DNA of 8,459 nucleotides from Bordetella parapertussis (GTDB lineage Bacteria; Pseudomonadota; Gammaproteobacteria; Burkholderiales; Burkholderiaceae_C), in assembly GCA_943328885.2 (NCBI GenBank), contig CALQBT020000090.1:1-8459 (forward strand), given 5' to 3'. Below are positions 1 to 6,471 of this stretch, piece after piece. Under the pieces are notes generated by a model. The model ran no database searches. It was given only the letters and a program-made list of their open reading frames with translations, and had not been told where the DNA came from. The first letter of the stretch is position 1; every line of letters starts with the position of its first letter. Position numbers and translations under genes: made by a program.

Positions 1-1
1 C

Positions 2-583
2 AAGCATGTGATCGTGATCGGCGGCGGCGATACTGGCAGCGACTGCGTGGGTACCAGCAACCGCCACGGCGCGACCAGCGTGACCCAGTTCGAGCTGTTG
101 CCCCAGCCGCCGGTCGAGGAAAACCGGCCGCTGACCTGGCCATACTGGCCGACCAAGCTGCGCACCAGTTCCAGCCATGACGAGGGCTGCGAGCGCGAGT
201 TTGCGGTCGCCACCAAGGCCTTCACCGGCAGCAAGGGCAAGGTCACCGGCCTGACCACCGTCAACATCGAGTTCAAGGATGGCAAGCTGGTTGAGATGCC
301 AGGCACCGAGAAGCACTACGCCGCCGACCTGGTGTTGCTGGCGATGGGTTTTGTCAATCCATTGGCCAGCGTGCTCGACGCTTTCGGCGTGACCAAGGAC
401 GTGCGTGGCAATGCGCGTGCCAGCACCGACGAGGGTGGCTACCGCACCAATGTGGCCAAGGTGTTTGCGGCTGGCGACATGCGGCGCGGGCAGTCGCTGG
501 TGGTCTGGGCGATCCGGGAGGGTCGGCAAGCCGCGCGCGAGGTCGACGGCTTCTTGATGGGCAGCAGCACGCTGCCGCGCTGA
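2..583 (+). CDS. gltD: Glutamate synthase small (beta) subunit, C-terminal part
   Basis: This is the C-terminal end of the NADPH-dependent glutamate synthase small subunit. That subunit passes electrons from NADPH through FAD and iron-sulfur centres to the large subunit GltB, which makes glutamate from glutamine and 2-oxoglutarate. The gene is cut by the left edge; 193 codons remain, about 40% of the usual length. Residue numbers here count from the first codon visible. The dinucleotide-binding motif [12 protein letters not shown] is at about 7-18, and the late FAD-contacting segment [11 protein letters not shown] is at about 155-165, followed by the family-typical [12 protein letters not shown]. 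The reading frame runs cleanly to TGA at 581-583. GltD-type proteins share this fold with other two-dinucleotide-binding oxidoreductases (for example PreT/AegA-like proteins), but the GltD-specific stretch after the glycine motif and the Burkholderiales-like position beside the mla genes favour gltD. gltB would be expected just to the left. Confidence 0.93.
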   Translation, partial: KHVIVIGGGDTGSDCVGTSNRHGATSVTQFELLPQPPVEENRPLTWPYWPTKLRTSSSHDEGCEREFAVATKAFTGSKGKVTGLTTVNIEFKDGKLVEMPGTEKHYAADLVLLAMGFVNPLASVLDAFGVTKDVRGNARASTDEGGYRTNVAKVFAAGDMRRGQSLVVWAIREGRQAAREVDGFLMGSSTLPR

Positions 584-768
584 TTGCCTGGCGTCGCAAG
601 TCGGGCTGTGAGGCCTGTCCTGTTCATGAAGACCGACACGCGTCGACCGCGCCGAGTCAGGGGTATCCCGTAGAAATTCGGGCTGCGTGCGACAATTTGT
701 ATCCGTTGTCAACTGGCTGTTATCGGTCGGGCAAGCGCCACTGCCCTGCCAATTTGCCCATCCTCGCT

Positions 769-1584
769 TTGAATCCCGACACGCTGATCGAGATCGACCA
801 CGTCAAGTTTGGCTACGACAGCAGTCGAACCATCCTGCAAGACGTCAGCCTGCGCTTTGCCCGCGGCAAGGTCACGTCGCTGCTGGGCGGTTCGGGTTGC
901 GGCAAGACCACCTTGCTGCGCTTGATCGGCGGCGTGCACGCGGCCACCGGGGGTCGGGTGGTGTTTGACGGCGAGGTCGTCGATGCCCGCAACCGAGACC
1001 AGCTCTTCCGGCTCCGTCGCAGGCTGGGCATGCTGTTCCAGTTCGGCGCGCTGTTCACCGACCTGACGGTGTTCGACAATGTCGCCTTCCCATTGCGCGA
1101 GATGACCGATCTGCCGGAGCCGCTGATCCACGACATCGTGCTGATGAAGCTCAACGCGGTGGGCTTGCGCGGCGCGGCGGGGTTGAAGATCAGCGAGGTG
1201 TCGGGCGGCATGGCGCGACGCATCGCGCTGGCCCGGGCGATCGCGCTCGACCCTGAACTGATCATGTACGACGAGCCTTTCGCCGGTCTCGACCTGATCT
1301 CCATGGGGGTGGCCGCCAAGCTGATACGCACCCTCAACGACATCACCGGTGCGACCTCGCTGGTGGTCTCGCACGATGTTCCCGAGTGCATGGCGATCAG
1401 CGACCACGTGATCCTGATGGCCAGCCAAGGCCGCATCGTGGCCCAGGGCAGTCCGGCCGAATTGATGGCCAGCACCGATCCCGAGGTGCGCCAGTTCGTG
1501 CGCGGCGAGCCCGACGGGCCGGTCAAGTTCCACTATCCGGCACGCTCGATGGCCGAAGATTTCGGTCTGGCGGCCACGCCATGA
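769..1584 (+). CDS. mlaF: Mla phospholipid-transport ABC ATPase MlaF
   Basis: This is the cytoplasmic ATPase of the MlaFEDB complex, which moves phospholipids between the inner membrane and the periplasmic carrier MlaC. With the start proposed here it is 271 residues, close to E. coli MlaF (about 269). Visible motifs are Walker A GGSGCGKT at 40-47, the Q-loop glutamine at 91 (MLFQFGALF), the signature VSGGMARR at 144-151, Walker B LIMYDE at 164-169, and the switch histidine at 202. The GGMARR form and the C-terminal tail past residue 240 are typical of MlaF rather than of generic importers. The start is uncertain. No ATG precedes the conserved core; TTG at 769 gives MNPDTLIEIDHVKFGY, which fits the family N terminus. 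TTG codons at 697, 706 and 754 are also in frame. None has a clear Shine-Dalgarno sequence. The stop overlaps the mlaE start (ATGA at 1581-1584). I see no convincing promoter or terminator between gltD and this gene (584-768). Confidence 0.92.
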   Translation: MNPDTLIEIDHVKFGYDSSRTILQDVSLRFARGKVTSLLGGSGCGKTTLLRLIGGVHAATGGRVVFDGEVVDARNRDQLFRLRRRLGMLFQFGALFTDLTVFDNVAFPLREMTDLPEPLIHDIVLMKLNAVGLRGAAGLKISEVSGGMARRIALARAIALDPELIMYDEPFAGLDLISMGVAAKLIRTLNDITGATSLVVSHDVPECMAISDHVILMASQGRIVAQGSPAELMASTDPEVRQFVRGEPDGPVKFHYPARSMAEDFGLAATP

Positions 1585-2360
1585 ACTGGTTGGCGGCGCT
1601 GGGCGCCAGAACCCTGGGGATGCTGCATGGCTGGGGCCATGCGGCGCTATTCTTCGTCGATTTGCTGCGCGTGTTGCCGCAATCGTTGCGCCGCTTCGGT
1701 CTGGTCGTCACGCAGATCCACGCGATCGGCAACCGTTCGTTGCTGATCATTCTGGCATCGGGCCTGGCGGTGGGTTTTGTGCTGGCGCTGCAGATGTATT
1801 ACGCACTGGTCAAGTACGGTGCTGCCGAGTCGCTGGGACTGGTGGTCAACCTGTCGTTGGTGCGCGAACTCGGCCCAGTGGTCACCGCGCTGTTGTTCGC
1901 CGGCCGCGCCGGCACTTCGCTGACCGCCGAGATCGGGCTGATGAAGGCCGGCGAGCAGATCGCGGCCATGGAGTTGATGGCGATCGACCCTCGAGCCAGG
2001 GTGCTGGCGCCACGCTTTTTGGGCGGCATCGTGTCATTGCCGCTGCTCACCGGGCTGTTCTCGGCGGTCGGTATTCTTGGCGCCTGGGTGGTGGCGGTGG
2101 GCTTGATCGGCATCGATGCCGGCAATTTCTGGTCGATCCAGCAAAACGGTGTCGACGTCTGGCGTGACCTGGGCAATGGGGTCGTCAAGAGCGCGGTGTT
2201 CGGCATCGTGTGCACTGCCGTCGCGCTCTACCAGGGCTATGAGACCGAGGCCACCCCCGAGGGTGTGGCCTATGCCACCACCCGCACGGTGGTGATTTCT
2301 TCGCTGGCGGTGCTGGGGATGGACTTCATCCTCACCGCGCTGATGTTCTCGACCCCTTGA
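1581..2360 (+). CDS. mlaE: Mla ABC transporter permease MlaE
   Basis: This is the inner-membrane permease of the MlaFEDB lipid transporter; two copies normally sit between the MlaF ATPases and the MlaD hexamer. The protein is 259 residues, against about 260 in E. coli. The N-terminal part (about 15-45) is an amphipathic interface region. Hydrophobic segments follow at about 53-76, 86-107, 147-178, 205-221 and 237-256. The family hallmark RELGPVVTALLFAGRAG is at 95-111, followed by AEIGLMKAGEQIAAME (116-131), the region that contacts the ATPase and forms the lipid-facing core. The ATG at 1581 overlaps the mlaF stop by four bases (ATGA). An upstream in-frame extension back to 1386 lies wholly inside mlaF and is not a plausible start. 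The overlap suggests translational coupling that keeps ATPase and permease in step. Confidence 0.95.
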   Translation: MNWLAALGARTLGMLHGWGHAALFFVDLLRVLPQSLRRFGLVVTQIHAIGNRSLLIILASGLAVGFVLALQMYYALVKYGAAESLGLVVNLSLVRELGPVVTALLFAGRAGTSLTAEIGLMKAGEQIAAMELMAIDPRARVLAPRFLGGIVSLPLLTGLFSAVGILGAWVVAVGLIGIDAGNFWSIQQNGVDVWRDLGNGVVKSAVFGIVCTAVALYQGYETEATPEGVAYATTRTVVISSLAVLGMDFILTALMFSTP

Positions 2361-2392
2361 GCTGAACCTCGACATGAATCGGAGTGCCCGAG

Positions 2393-2881
2393 ATGGCCAA
2401 GAAAAGTATTGAGACCCTGGTGGGCCTGTTTGTGTTGTTGGGCCTGTTGGCCCTGCTGTTCGTGGCCTTGAAGGCCGCCAACTTGTCAAGTTTCGGCAGC
2501 CAGGACAGCTATACCGTGTCGGCGCGCTTTGACAACATCGGTGGCTTGAAGGCTCGCGCACCGGTCCGCGCCGCCGGCGTGGTGGTCGGACGCGTCACCG
2601 CGATCAGCCTGGACCCCAAGACTTTCCAGGGTGTGGTGACGCTGGCGATCGAGCGGTCGTTCCAGTTTCCGAAGGACAGCTCGGCCAAGATCCTGACCGC
2701 CGGCCTGTTGGGCGACCAGTATGTCGGACTGGAGGCTGGCGGCGAAGTCGAAAACTTAAGCCCAGGCAGCCTCATCAAGCAGACCCAGTCGGCCGTGGTG
2801 TTGGAGAACCTGATCGGCCAGTTCTTGTTCAACAAGGCGGCCGATGCCGGTTCCGGCGCCGACGCCGCCAAGAAGCCATGA
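2393..2881 (+). CDS. mlaD: MCE-domain lipid-binding protein MlaD
   Basis: This is the substrate-binding component of the Mla transporter: an inner-membrane-anchored protein whose MCE domain forms a hexameric ring that takes lipid from or gives it to MlaC. It has 162 residues. One transmembrane helix covers about 8-28 (rich in Leu and Val, no cleavage site), leaving the rest in the periplasm. The MCE domain spans about 39-117, with the typical FDNIGGLKARAPVRAAGVVVGRV at 46-68 and the LLGDQYVGLEAG turn at 105-116. The C-terminal helix VLENLIGQFLF (136-146) matches the segment that builds the central channel in E. coli MlaD. I prefer ATG at 2393 over GTG at 2384 because CGGAG at 2380-2384 is suitably spaced before it, and MAKKSIETLVGLFV is the usual N terminus. 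The gap after mlaE is 32 bases. The stop overlaps mlaA (ATGA at 2878-2881). One TTA leucine codon (2756-2758) stands out in this GC-rich frame. Confidence 0.95.
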   Translation: MAKKSIETLVGLFVLLGLLALLFVALKAANLSSFGSQDSYTVSARFDNIGGLKARAPVRAAGVVVGRVTAISLDPKTFQGVVTLAIERSFQFPKDSSAKILTAGLLGDQYVGLEAGGEVENLSPGSLIKQTQSAVVLENLIGQFLFNKAADAGSGADAAKKP

Positions 2882-3648
2882 GCGCGTTGGCTTGGCAGCG
2901 CGGGTTGCGCTGGCTTTCGCTGGCGGGCTTGCTGTCGATCTTGGGCGCCTGCGCCAGTCTGCCCGGCGAGGGCTTGAGCCGCAGCGACCCCTGGGAGAGC
3001 TTCAACCGCCGTGTTTTCGAATTCAACGAGGTGGTCGACCAGGCCGCGGTCAAGCCTGCGGCGCAGGTCTACCAGACCGTGTTGCCGCGCTTGGTGCGCA
3101 CCGGCGTCGACAATTTCTTTGGCAATGTTGGCGATCTGTGGTCCTGCGTCAATCTGGCGCTGCAGATCAAGCCCAAACCGGCACTGGAGATGGGCATGCG
3201 GGTGCTGGTCAACACCTTCATGGGTCTGGGCGGTGTCCTCGATGTGGCCGACGAGATGGGGCTTGAGCGCAGCACGGGCGAGGATTTCGGACAGACCCTG
3301 GGTTACTGGGGGCTGCGCAGCGGCCCCTATCTGGTGCTGCCGCTGCTCGGGCCGTCGACCTTGCGCGATGCCACTGCTTTGGCGCTGGACTTCAAGGACT
3401 CAGGGGCCAGCGTGGTCTGGCGCGACCCCCGCGACCGCAACATCGCCACCGGCGTGCAATTGCTCAATGCCCGGGTCAAACTGCTCAACGCCGGGCGGGT
3501 GCTCGATGAAATCGCGCTCGACAAGTACTTGTTGTTGCGCGACGCCTACCTGGCGCGGCGCAAGAGCCTGATCTATGACGGCGAGCCGCCCGATGATGAT
3601 GCGGCGCCGCCAGCCTTCAAACGCCTGATCCATGCAACGCCGCAGTGA
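2878..3648 (+). CDS. mlaA: Outer-membrane phospholipid-removal lipoprotein MlaA (VacJ)
   Basis: MlaA is the outer-membrane component of the Mla pathway. It forms a doughnut-like channel next to porins that extracts misplaced phospholipids from the outer leaflet and hands them to MlaC. The protein is 256 residues. Its N terminus is a lipoprotein signal: positively charged start, hydrophobic stretch at 12-22, lipobox LGAC with cysteine at 25. Alanine at +2 is compatible with outer-membrane sorting. The VacJ domain runs from about 37 to 205, with DPWESFNRRVFEFNE (37-51), a KPAAQVYQTVLP segment, the NFFGNVGDLW motif, and DFGQTLGYWGLRSGPYLVLPLLGPS further on. A charged, Asp/Pro-rich tail (about 232-256) is not a conserved part of the family. 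The start ATG overlaps the mlaD stop by four bases. In E. coli mlaA is elsewhere on the chromosome; here it sits between mlaD and mlaC, an order known from Burkholderiales. Confidence 0.95.
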   Translation: MSALAWQRGLRWLSLAGLLSILGACASLPGEGLSRSDPWESFNRRVFEFNEVVDQAAVKPAAQVYQTVLPRLVRTGVDNFFGNVGDLWSCVNLALQIKPKPALEMGMRVLVNTFMGLGGVLDVADEMGLERSTGEDFGQTLGYWGLRSGPYLVLPLLGPSTLRDATALALDFKDSGASVVWRDPRDRNIATGVQLLNARVKLLNAGRVLDEIALDKYLLLRDAYLARRKSLIYDGEPPDDDAAPPAFKRLIHATPQ

Positions 3649-3705
3649 ACGGCGACTGTCGCTGGCGCGTTCAATCTCTTCAGGGCTGTCGCCCCTCACC
3701 AGAAC

Positions 3706-3710
3706 AAGGA
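3706..3710 (+). promoter_or_regulatory. Ribosome-binding site deciding the mlaC start
   Basis: AAGGA lies eight bases before ATG 3719. It selects this start over the longer in-frame extension back to 3632, which would overlap mlaA and spoil the signal peptide. Confidence 0.6.
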
Positions 3711-3718
3711 TCCGACCG

Positions 3719-4348
3719 ATGGACAGACGATGCTGGATTTTCGCGCTGGGCCTGAGCGCCTGCTGGCTGGCATTGCCGGCGCTCGGTGCCGACGCCCTGA
3801 GCGCTGACGCCTTTGTGCGGCAGGTCTCGACCGACGTGATTGAAGCGGTCAAGGTTGACAAGGCGATCCAGGCCGGCGATGTGGGCCGCATCCGTTCGCT
3901 GGTCGACGCCAAGGTGATGCCGCATGTCAACTTCCAGCGCATGACGGCCAGTTCGGTGGGTCCGCAGTGGCGCGGTGCCACACCCGAGCAGCAAAAACGC
4001 ATGTTCGAGGAGTTCAAGACCCTGATGGTCAACACTTACTCGGGTGCGCTGACCCAGGTCAAAGATCAGGCGGTGGTGGTCAAGCCGCTGCGCGCGGGGG
4101 CCTCCGAGCTGTCCGAACTGGTGGTGCGCACCGAGGTGCGGGGCAAGGGTGACCCGATACAACTCGACTACCGGTTGGAGAAGGCTGGCGAGGGCTGGAA
4201 GATCTACGACGTCAATGTCGGCGGCTTCTGGTTGGTCGATGCCTACAAAGGCCAATTCGCCAAGGACTTGAGTGTGGGTGGCTTGGATGCGCTGATCAGC
4301 CGGCTGTCCGACAAGAACAAGTCGCTGGCCTCGGCGCCCAAGAACTGA
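3719..4348 (+). CDS. mlaC: Periplasmic phospholipid carrier MlaC
   Basis: MlaC is the soluble carrier that shuttles phospholipid between MlaA at the outer membrane and the MlaFEDB complex at the inner membrane. The protein is 209 residues, the usual size. Residues 1-24 look like a secretion signal (MDRR start, hydrophobic core about 6-22, probable cleavage near ALGA at 21-24). The mature part shows the Tol-tol-Ttg2 fold pattern: VDAKVMPHVNFQRMTASSVG at about 62-81, the EEFKTLMVNTYSGAL helix, the DYRLEKAGEGWKIYDVNVGGFWLVD strand pair and a C-terminal helix GGLDALISRLSDKN. A possible lipobox LSAC at 12-15 is discussed as a separate observation. A 70-base gap follows mlaA; it holds a 6-base inverted repeat (GGCGAC 3651-3656 with GTCGCC 3688-3693) of doubtful meaning. 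The stop TGA shares its last base with the mlaB ATG (TGATG). Confidence 0.93.
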   Translation: MDRRCWIFALGLSACWLALPALGADALSADAFVRQVSTDVIEAVKVDKAIQAGDVGRIRSLVDAKVMPHVNFQRMTASSVGPQWRGATPEQQKRMFEEFKTLMVNTYSGALTQVKDQAVVVKPLRAGASELSELVVRTEVRGKGDPIQLDYRLEKAGEGWKIYDVNVGGFWLVDAYKGQFAKDLSVGGLDALISRLSDKNKSLASAPKN

Positions 4349-4644
4349 TGACCGAGCTCACCCCGGCAGACGCCGCCAGGCCGACGATCGCTTTGCCCGA
4401 GCGTTTGACCATGGCACAGGCCAGTGCGACCTTGGCACGTTTGGCCCCGCTGCTAAAGGCCGCGGTCGAGCCTGTGCTTGACGCCTCGGCGCTGCGCGAG
4501 ATGGACACTGCTGCGCTGGCGCTGCTGCTGGCTTGCAAGCGCCAGGCCGCAGACCAGGGCCGAAACCTGCAGCTGACAGGCGCACCGCCCAAGCTCAGGC
4601 AACTGGCCCAGCTCTACGGTGTCGATGGCCTGCTGGGGTTGTGA
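4348..4644 (+). CDS. mlaB: STAS-domain regulator of the Mla transporter, MlaB
   Basis: MlaB is a small cytoplasmic STAS protein that binds the MlaF ATPase and is needed for assembly and activity of the Mla complex. It has 98 residues, the common size for the family. Identity rests on weak but consistent features: a beta-alpha pattern over the whole length, the core strand VLDASALREMDTAAL (43-57) with D45, S47, D53 and T54 in the places where STAS proteins carry their conserved Asp and Ser/Thr residues, and a second strand LQLTGAPPKL near 75-84. The position directly after mlaC, with a one-base overlap, is the expected place for mlaB, and this supports the call more than the sequence alone would. 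It is the last mla gene; an inverted repeat begins at its stop codon. Confidence 0.85.
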   Translation: MTELTPADAARPTIALPERLTMAQASATLARLAPLLKAAVEPVLDASALREMDTAALALLLACKRQAADQGRNLQLTGAPPKLRQLAQLYGVDGLLGL

Positions 4645-4682
4645 ACCCGCGCAGTCGCCGCGATCCAGCGTGAGGGTTCACA
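4640..4682 (+). terminator. Inverted repeat at the mlaB stop, possible terminator or mRNA-end hairpin
   Basis: GTGAACCC at 4641-4648 and GGGTTCAC at 4674-4681 are perfect inverted copies, extended by a T-A pair (4640 with 4682). The loop is 25 bases and could form a few inner pairs. The left arm includes the mlaB TGA. There is no T-run after the right arm (only TTT at 4685-4687), so this is not a classical intrinsic terminator; an mRNA-stabilising hairpin or a protein site is equally possible. Confidence 0.4.
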
Positions 4683-4737
4683 GGTTTCGGCGCAGCGGCC
4701 GCTAGCATCCATGCTTCGGGCCGCGCTGGTGGCTTGC

Positions 4738-4742
4738 GGGAG
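4738..4742 (+). promoter_or_regulatory. Ribosome-binding site before the 39-codon frame
   Basis: GGGAG lies eight bases before ATG 4751. It is a better site than anything just before the pgi ATG at 4867, where only CGGA is seen. It is the main reason to consider the small frame translated. Confidence 0.4.
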
Positions 4743-4750
4743 ACTAACTC

Positions 4751-4870
4751 ATGCTCACGTTCCGCTACACCATGGTGGACACCGAACACCCGCCTGCTCT
4801 CGAGATGCTTGCCTCGGATCTTTGCGCTTTGGGCTGCTTCGCAACCGCTTACCTGTTTCGGACCCGATGA
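4751..4870 (+). CDS. Hypothetical 39-residue protein or leader overlapping the pgi start
   Basis: This is a small open frame in the 222-base spacer between mlaB and pgi. It starts with ATG after a well-placed GGGAG. It encodes 39 residues, beginning MLTFRYTMVDTEH and ending in CFATAYLFRTR. Its TGA at 4868-4870 is interlocked with the pgi start codons (ATGATG at 4867-4872). I do not recognise the product. Residues 19-36 are moderately hydrophobic with two cysteines, but there is no clear membrane helix, signal or known motif. The arrangement would let ribosomes finishing this frame restart on pgi, which itself has a poor ribosome-binding site. It may be a leader for translational coupling rather than a functional peptide, or simply chance; no homologue is known to me. 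Confidence 0.35.
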   Translation: MLTFRYTMVDTEHPPALEMLASDLCALGCFATAYLFRTR

Positions 4871-6471
4871 TGAACTTCACACGCTGCGACAAGACGGTGG
4901 CCTGGACGGCGCTGCAAGGCCATTACCAGGCCCATGGCCGCGACTTGGATTTGCGCGATGCCTTTGCCCGCGACTCCGGTCGATTTGACGCTTTCACGCT
5001 GCAAGCGCCTGAGCTCTTTGCTGATCTGTCGAAAAACCGCTGGGACCTGCTGACGCGCAAACTGCTGCTAGACCTGGCCCGCGAATGTGGGCTGGAAGCA
5101 AAGCGCGACGCGATGTTCGCCGGCGCGGCCATCAACACCACCGAGGACCGCGCAGTGCTGCATGCGGCGCTGCGCGCCCCACGGGGTGCGGGCTTGTTCA
5201 GCGACCAAGTGCACGGCGTGCTAGACCGCATGCTTGCCTTTGCCGAAGGCGTGCGCGACACCGCCTCGAGCGGCATCCGTCATGTCGTGAACATCGGCAT
5301 CGGCGGCAGCGACCTGGGCCCGCAGATGGTGGTGCCCGCGCTCGACGCCTTCGCCCACCCCGGCATCACGATGCACTTCGTCAGCAATGTCGACGGCCAT
5401 GACATCTCGCCTGTGTTGCGTCGCCTGAGGCCCGAGCAGACACTGTTCGTCATCGTCAGCAAGACCTTCACGACACAGGAGACGCTGGCCAACGCGGTGG
5501 TGGCGCGCGACTGGTTCCTGGCCCAGGGCGGCGAAGATGTCGGCAAGCATTTCGTCGGCGTCACGACCAACCTGGAGGCTGCCGCGGCTTTCGGCATTGA
5601 CAACACCTTCGGTTTCTGGGATTGGGTCGGCGGGCGCTACTCGCTGTGGGGTGCCGTCGGCTTGGCGGTGGCGATCGCGGTCGGCGCTGAGAACTTCCGC
5701 GCGCTGCTGGCTGGCGCCCACGCGATGGACCGGCATTTCGCCGACACGCCGCTCGAGGCCAACCTGCCGGCGCAACTCGGCCTGCTCGATGTCTGGTACC
5801 GCAATTTCCACGGTTTCGCCAGTCGCTCTGTCGCGCCTTACCACCAGGGTTTGAAGCGCTTGCCGGCTTATCTGCAGCAACTCGAGATGGAGAGCAACGG
5901 CAAGCGAGTCGACCTGGCCGGCGAGCCGCTGCCCTATGCCACCAGCCCGGTGGTCTGGGGCGAACCTGGCACCAACGGCCAGCACGCCTACTTCCAGATG
6001 CTGCACCAGGGCAGCGATGTGATCCCGGTCGAGTTCATCGCCGTCAGGCACCCCACCCATCACCACCTGGACTTGCATGCCAAGGCTCTCGCCAACTGTT
6101 TGGCCCAGAGCGCGGCACTGATGCTGGGCAAGACCACCGAGGCCGCGCTGGGCGAGAAGGCCCCTACCGCATCGGCGGGGCTTGCCCCTTTGACCGTCGC
6201 CAGGCACCGCAGCTTTCCTGGCAATCGGCCCAGCACCACGCTGCTGATCGACAGCCTGACGCCGCGCGCTCTGGGCGCGTTGATTGCGCTCTATGAGCAC
6301 CGGGTGTTCACCAGCGGCGCGGTCTGGGGCATCAACAGCTTCGACCAATGGGGGGTCGAACTCGGCAAGGCCCTGGCCAGCGACTTGTTGCCGCGCCTGG
6401 TCGGCACCCAAGGAGGCGACGGGCTCGACGCCTCGACGGCCGGCCTGCTGGCGTGGCTGCAGCGAGCATGA
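4867..6471 (+). CDS. pgi: Glucose-6-phosphate isomerase
   Basis: This cytoplasmic enzyme interconverts glucose 6-phosphate and fructose 6-phosphate in glycolysis and gluconeogenesis. It is 534 residues from the first ATG (E. coli Pgi about 549). The phosphate-binding sugar-isomerase domain shows NIGIGGSDLGP at 142-152 and SKTFTTQET at 198-206. PGI signature 1, WDWVGGRYSLWGAVG, is at 251-265. The catalytic glutamate is in GEPGTNGQH (E366) and the catalytic histidine is probably H395 (AVRHP). PGI signature 2, GAVWGINSFDQWGVELGK, ends in the active-site lysine K501. ATG 4867 and ATG 4870 are both possible; both give the usual NFTRCDKTVAW beginning. The frame stays open back to 4711, but that extension has no family character. 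The stop overlaps the next gene (ATGA at 6468-6471). All key residues are present, so it should be active. Confidence 0.97.
   Translation: MMNFTRCDKTVAWTALQGHYQAHGRDLDLRDAFARDSGRFDAFTLQAPELFADLSKNRWDLLTRKLLLDLARECGLEAKRDAMFAGAAINTTEDRAVLHAALRAPRGAGLFSDQVHGVLDRMLAFAEGVRDTASSGIRHVVNIGIGGSDLGPQMVVPALDAFAHPGITMHFVSNVDGHDISPVLRRLRPEQTLFVIVSKTFTTQETLANAVVARDWFLAQGGEDVGKHFVGVTTNLEAAAAFGIDNTFGFWDWVGGRYSLWGAVGLAVAIAVGAENFRALLAGAHAMDRHFADTPLEANLPAQLGLLDVWYRNFHGFASRSVAPYHQGLKRLPAYLQQLEMESNGKRVDLAGEPLPYATSPVVWGEPGTNGQHAYFQMLHQGSDVIPVEFIAVRHPTHHHLDLHAKALANCLAQSAALMLGKTTEAALGEKAPTASAGLAPLTVARHRSFPGNRPSTTLLIDSLTPRALGALIALYEHRVFTSGAVWGINSFDQWGVELGKALASDLLPRLVGTQGGDGLDASTAGLLAWLQRA

Noticed and set aside
668..734. 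Sigma-70 promoter for the mla cluster
   Set aside because: TTGTCA at 706-711 is a good -35 match but has no -10 box at 16-18 bases; TGTTAT at 718-723 has no -35 box. Nothing met a reasonable standard.
584..768. Intrinsic terminator between gltD and mlaF
   Set aside because: No stable stem followed by a T-run was found; read-through from gltD remains possible.
709..1533. Long minus-strand open frame opposite mlaF
   Set aside because: It mirrors codon bias of a GC-rich gene; no domain is recognisable, and mlaF is certain on the other strand.
4711..4866. In-frame N-terminal extension of pgi
   Set aside because: The added residues have no resemblance to PGI, while the family N terminus begins at 4867/4870.
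5221..6411. 396-codon minus-strand open frame opposite pgi
   Set aside because: Its composition (Arg, Gln, Val, Gly rich without any fold pattern) is typical of antisense shadows, and pgi has complete active-site motifs here.
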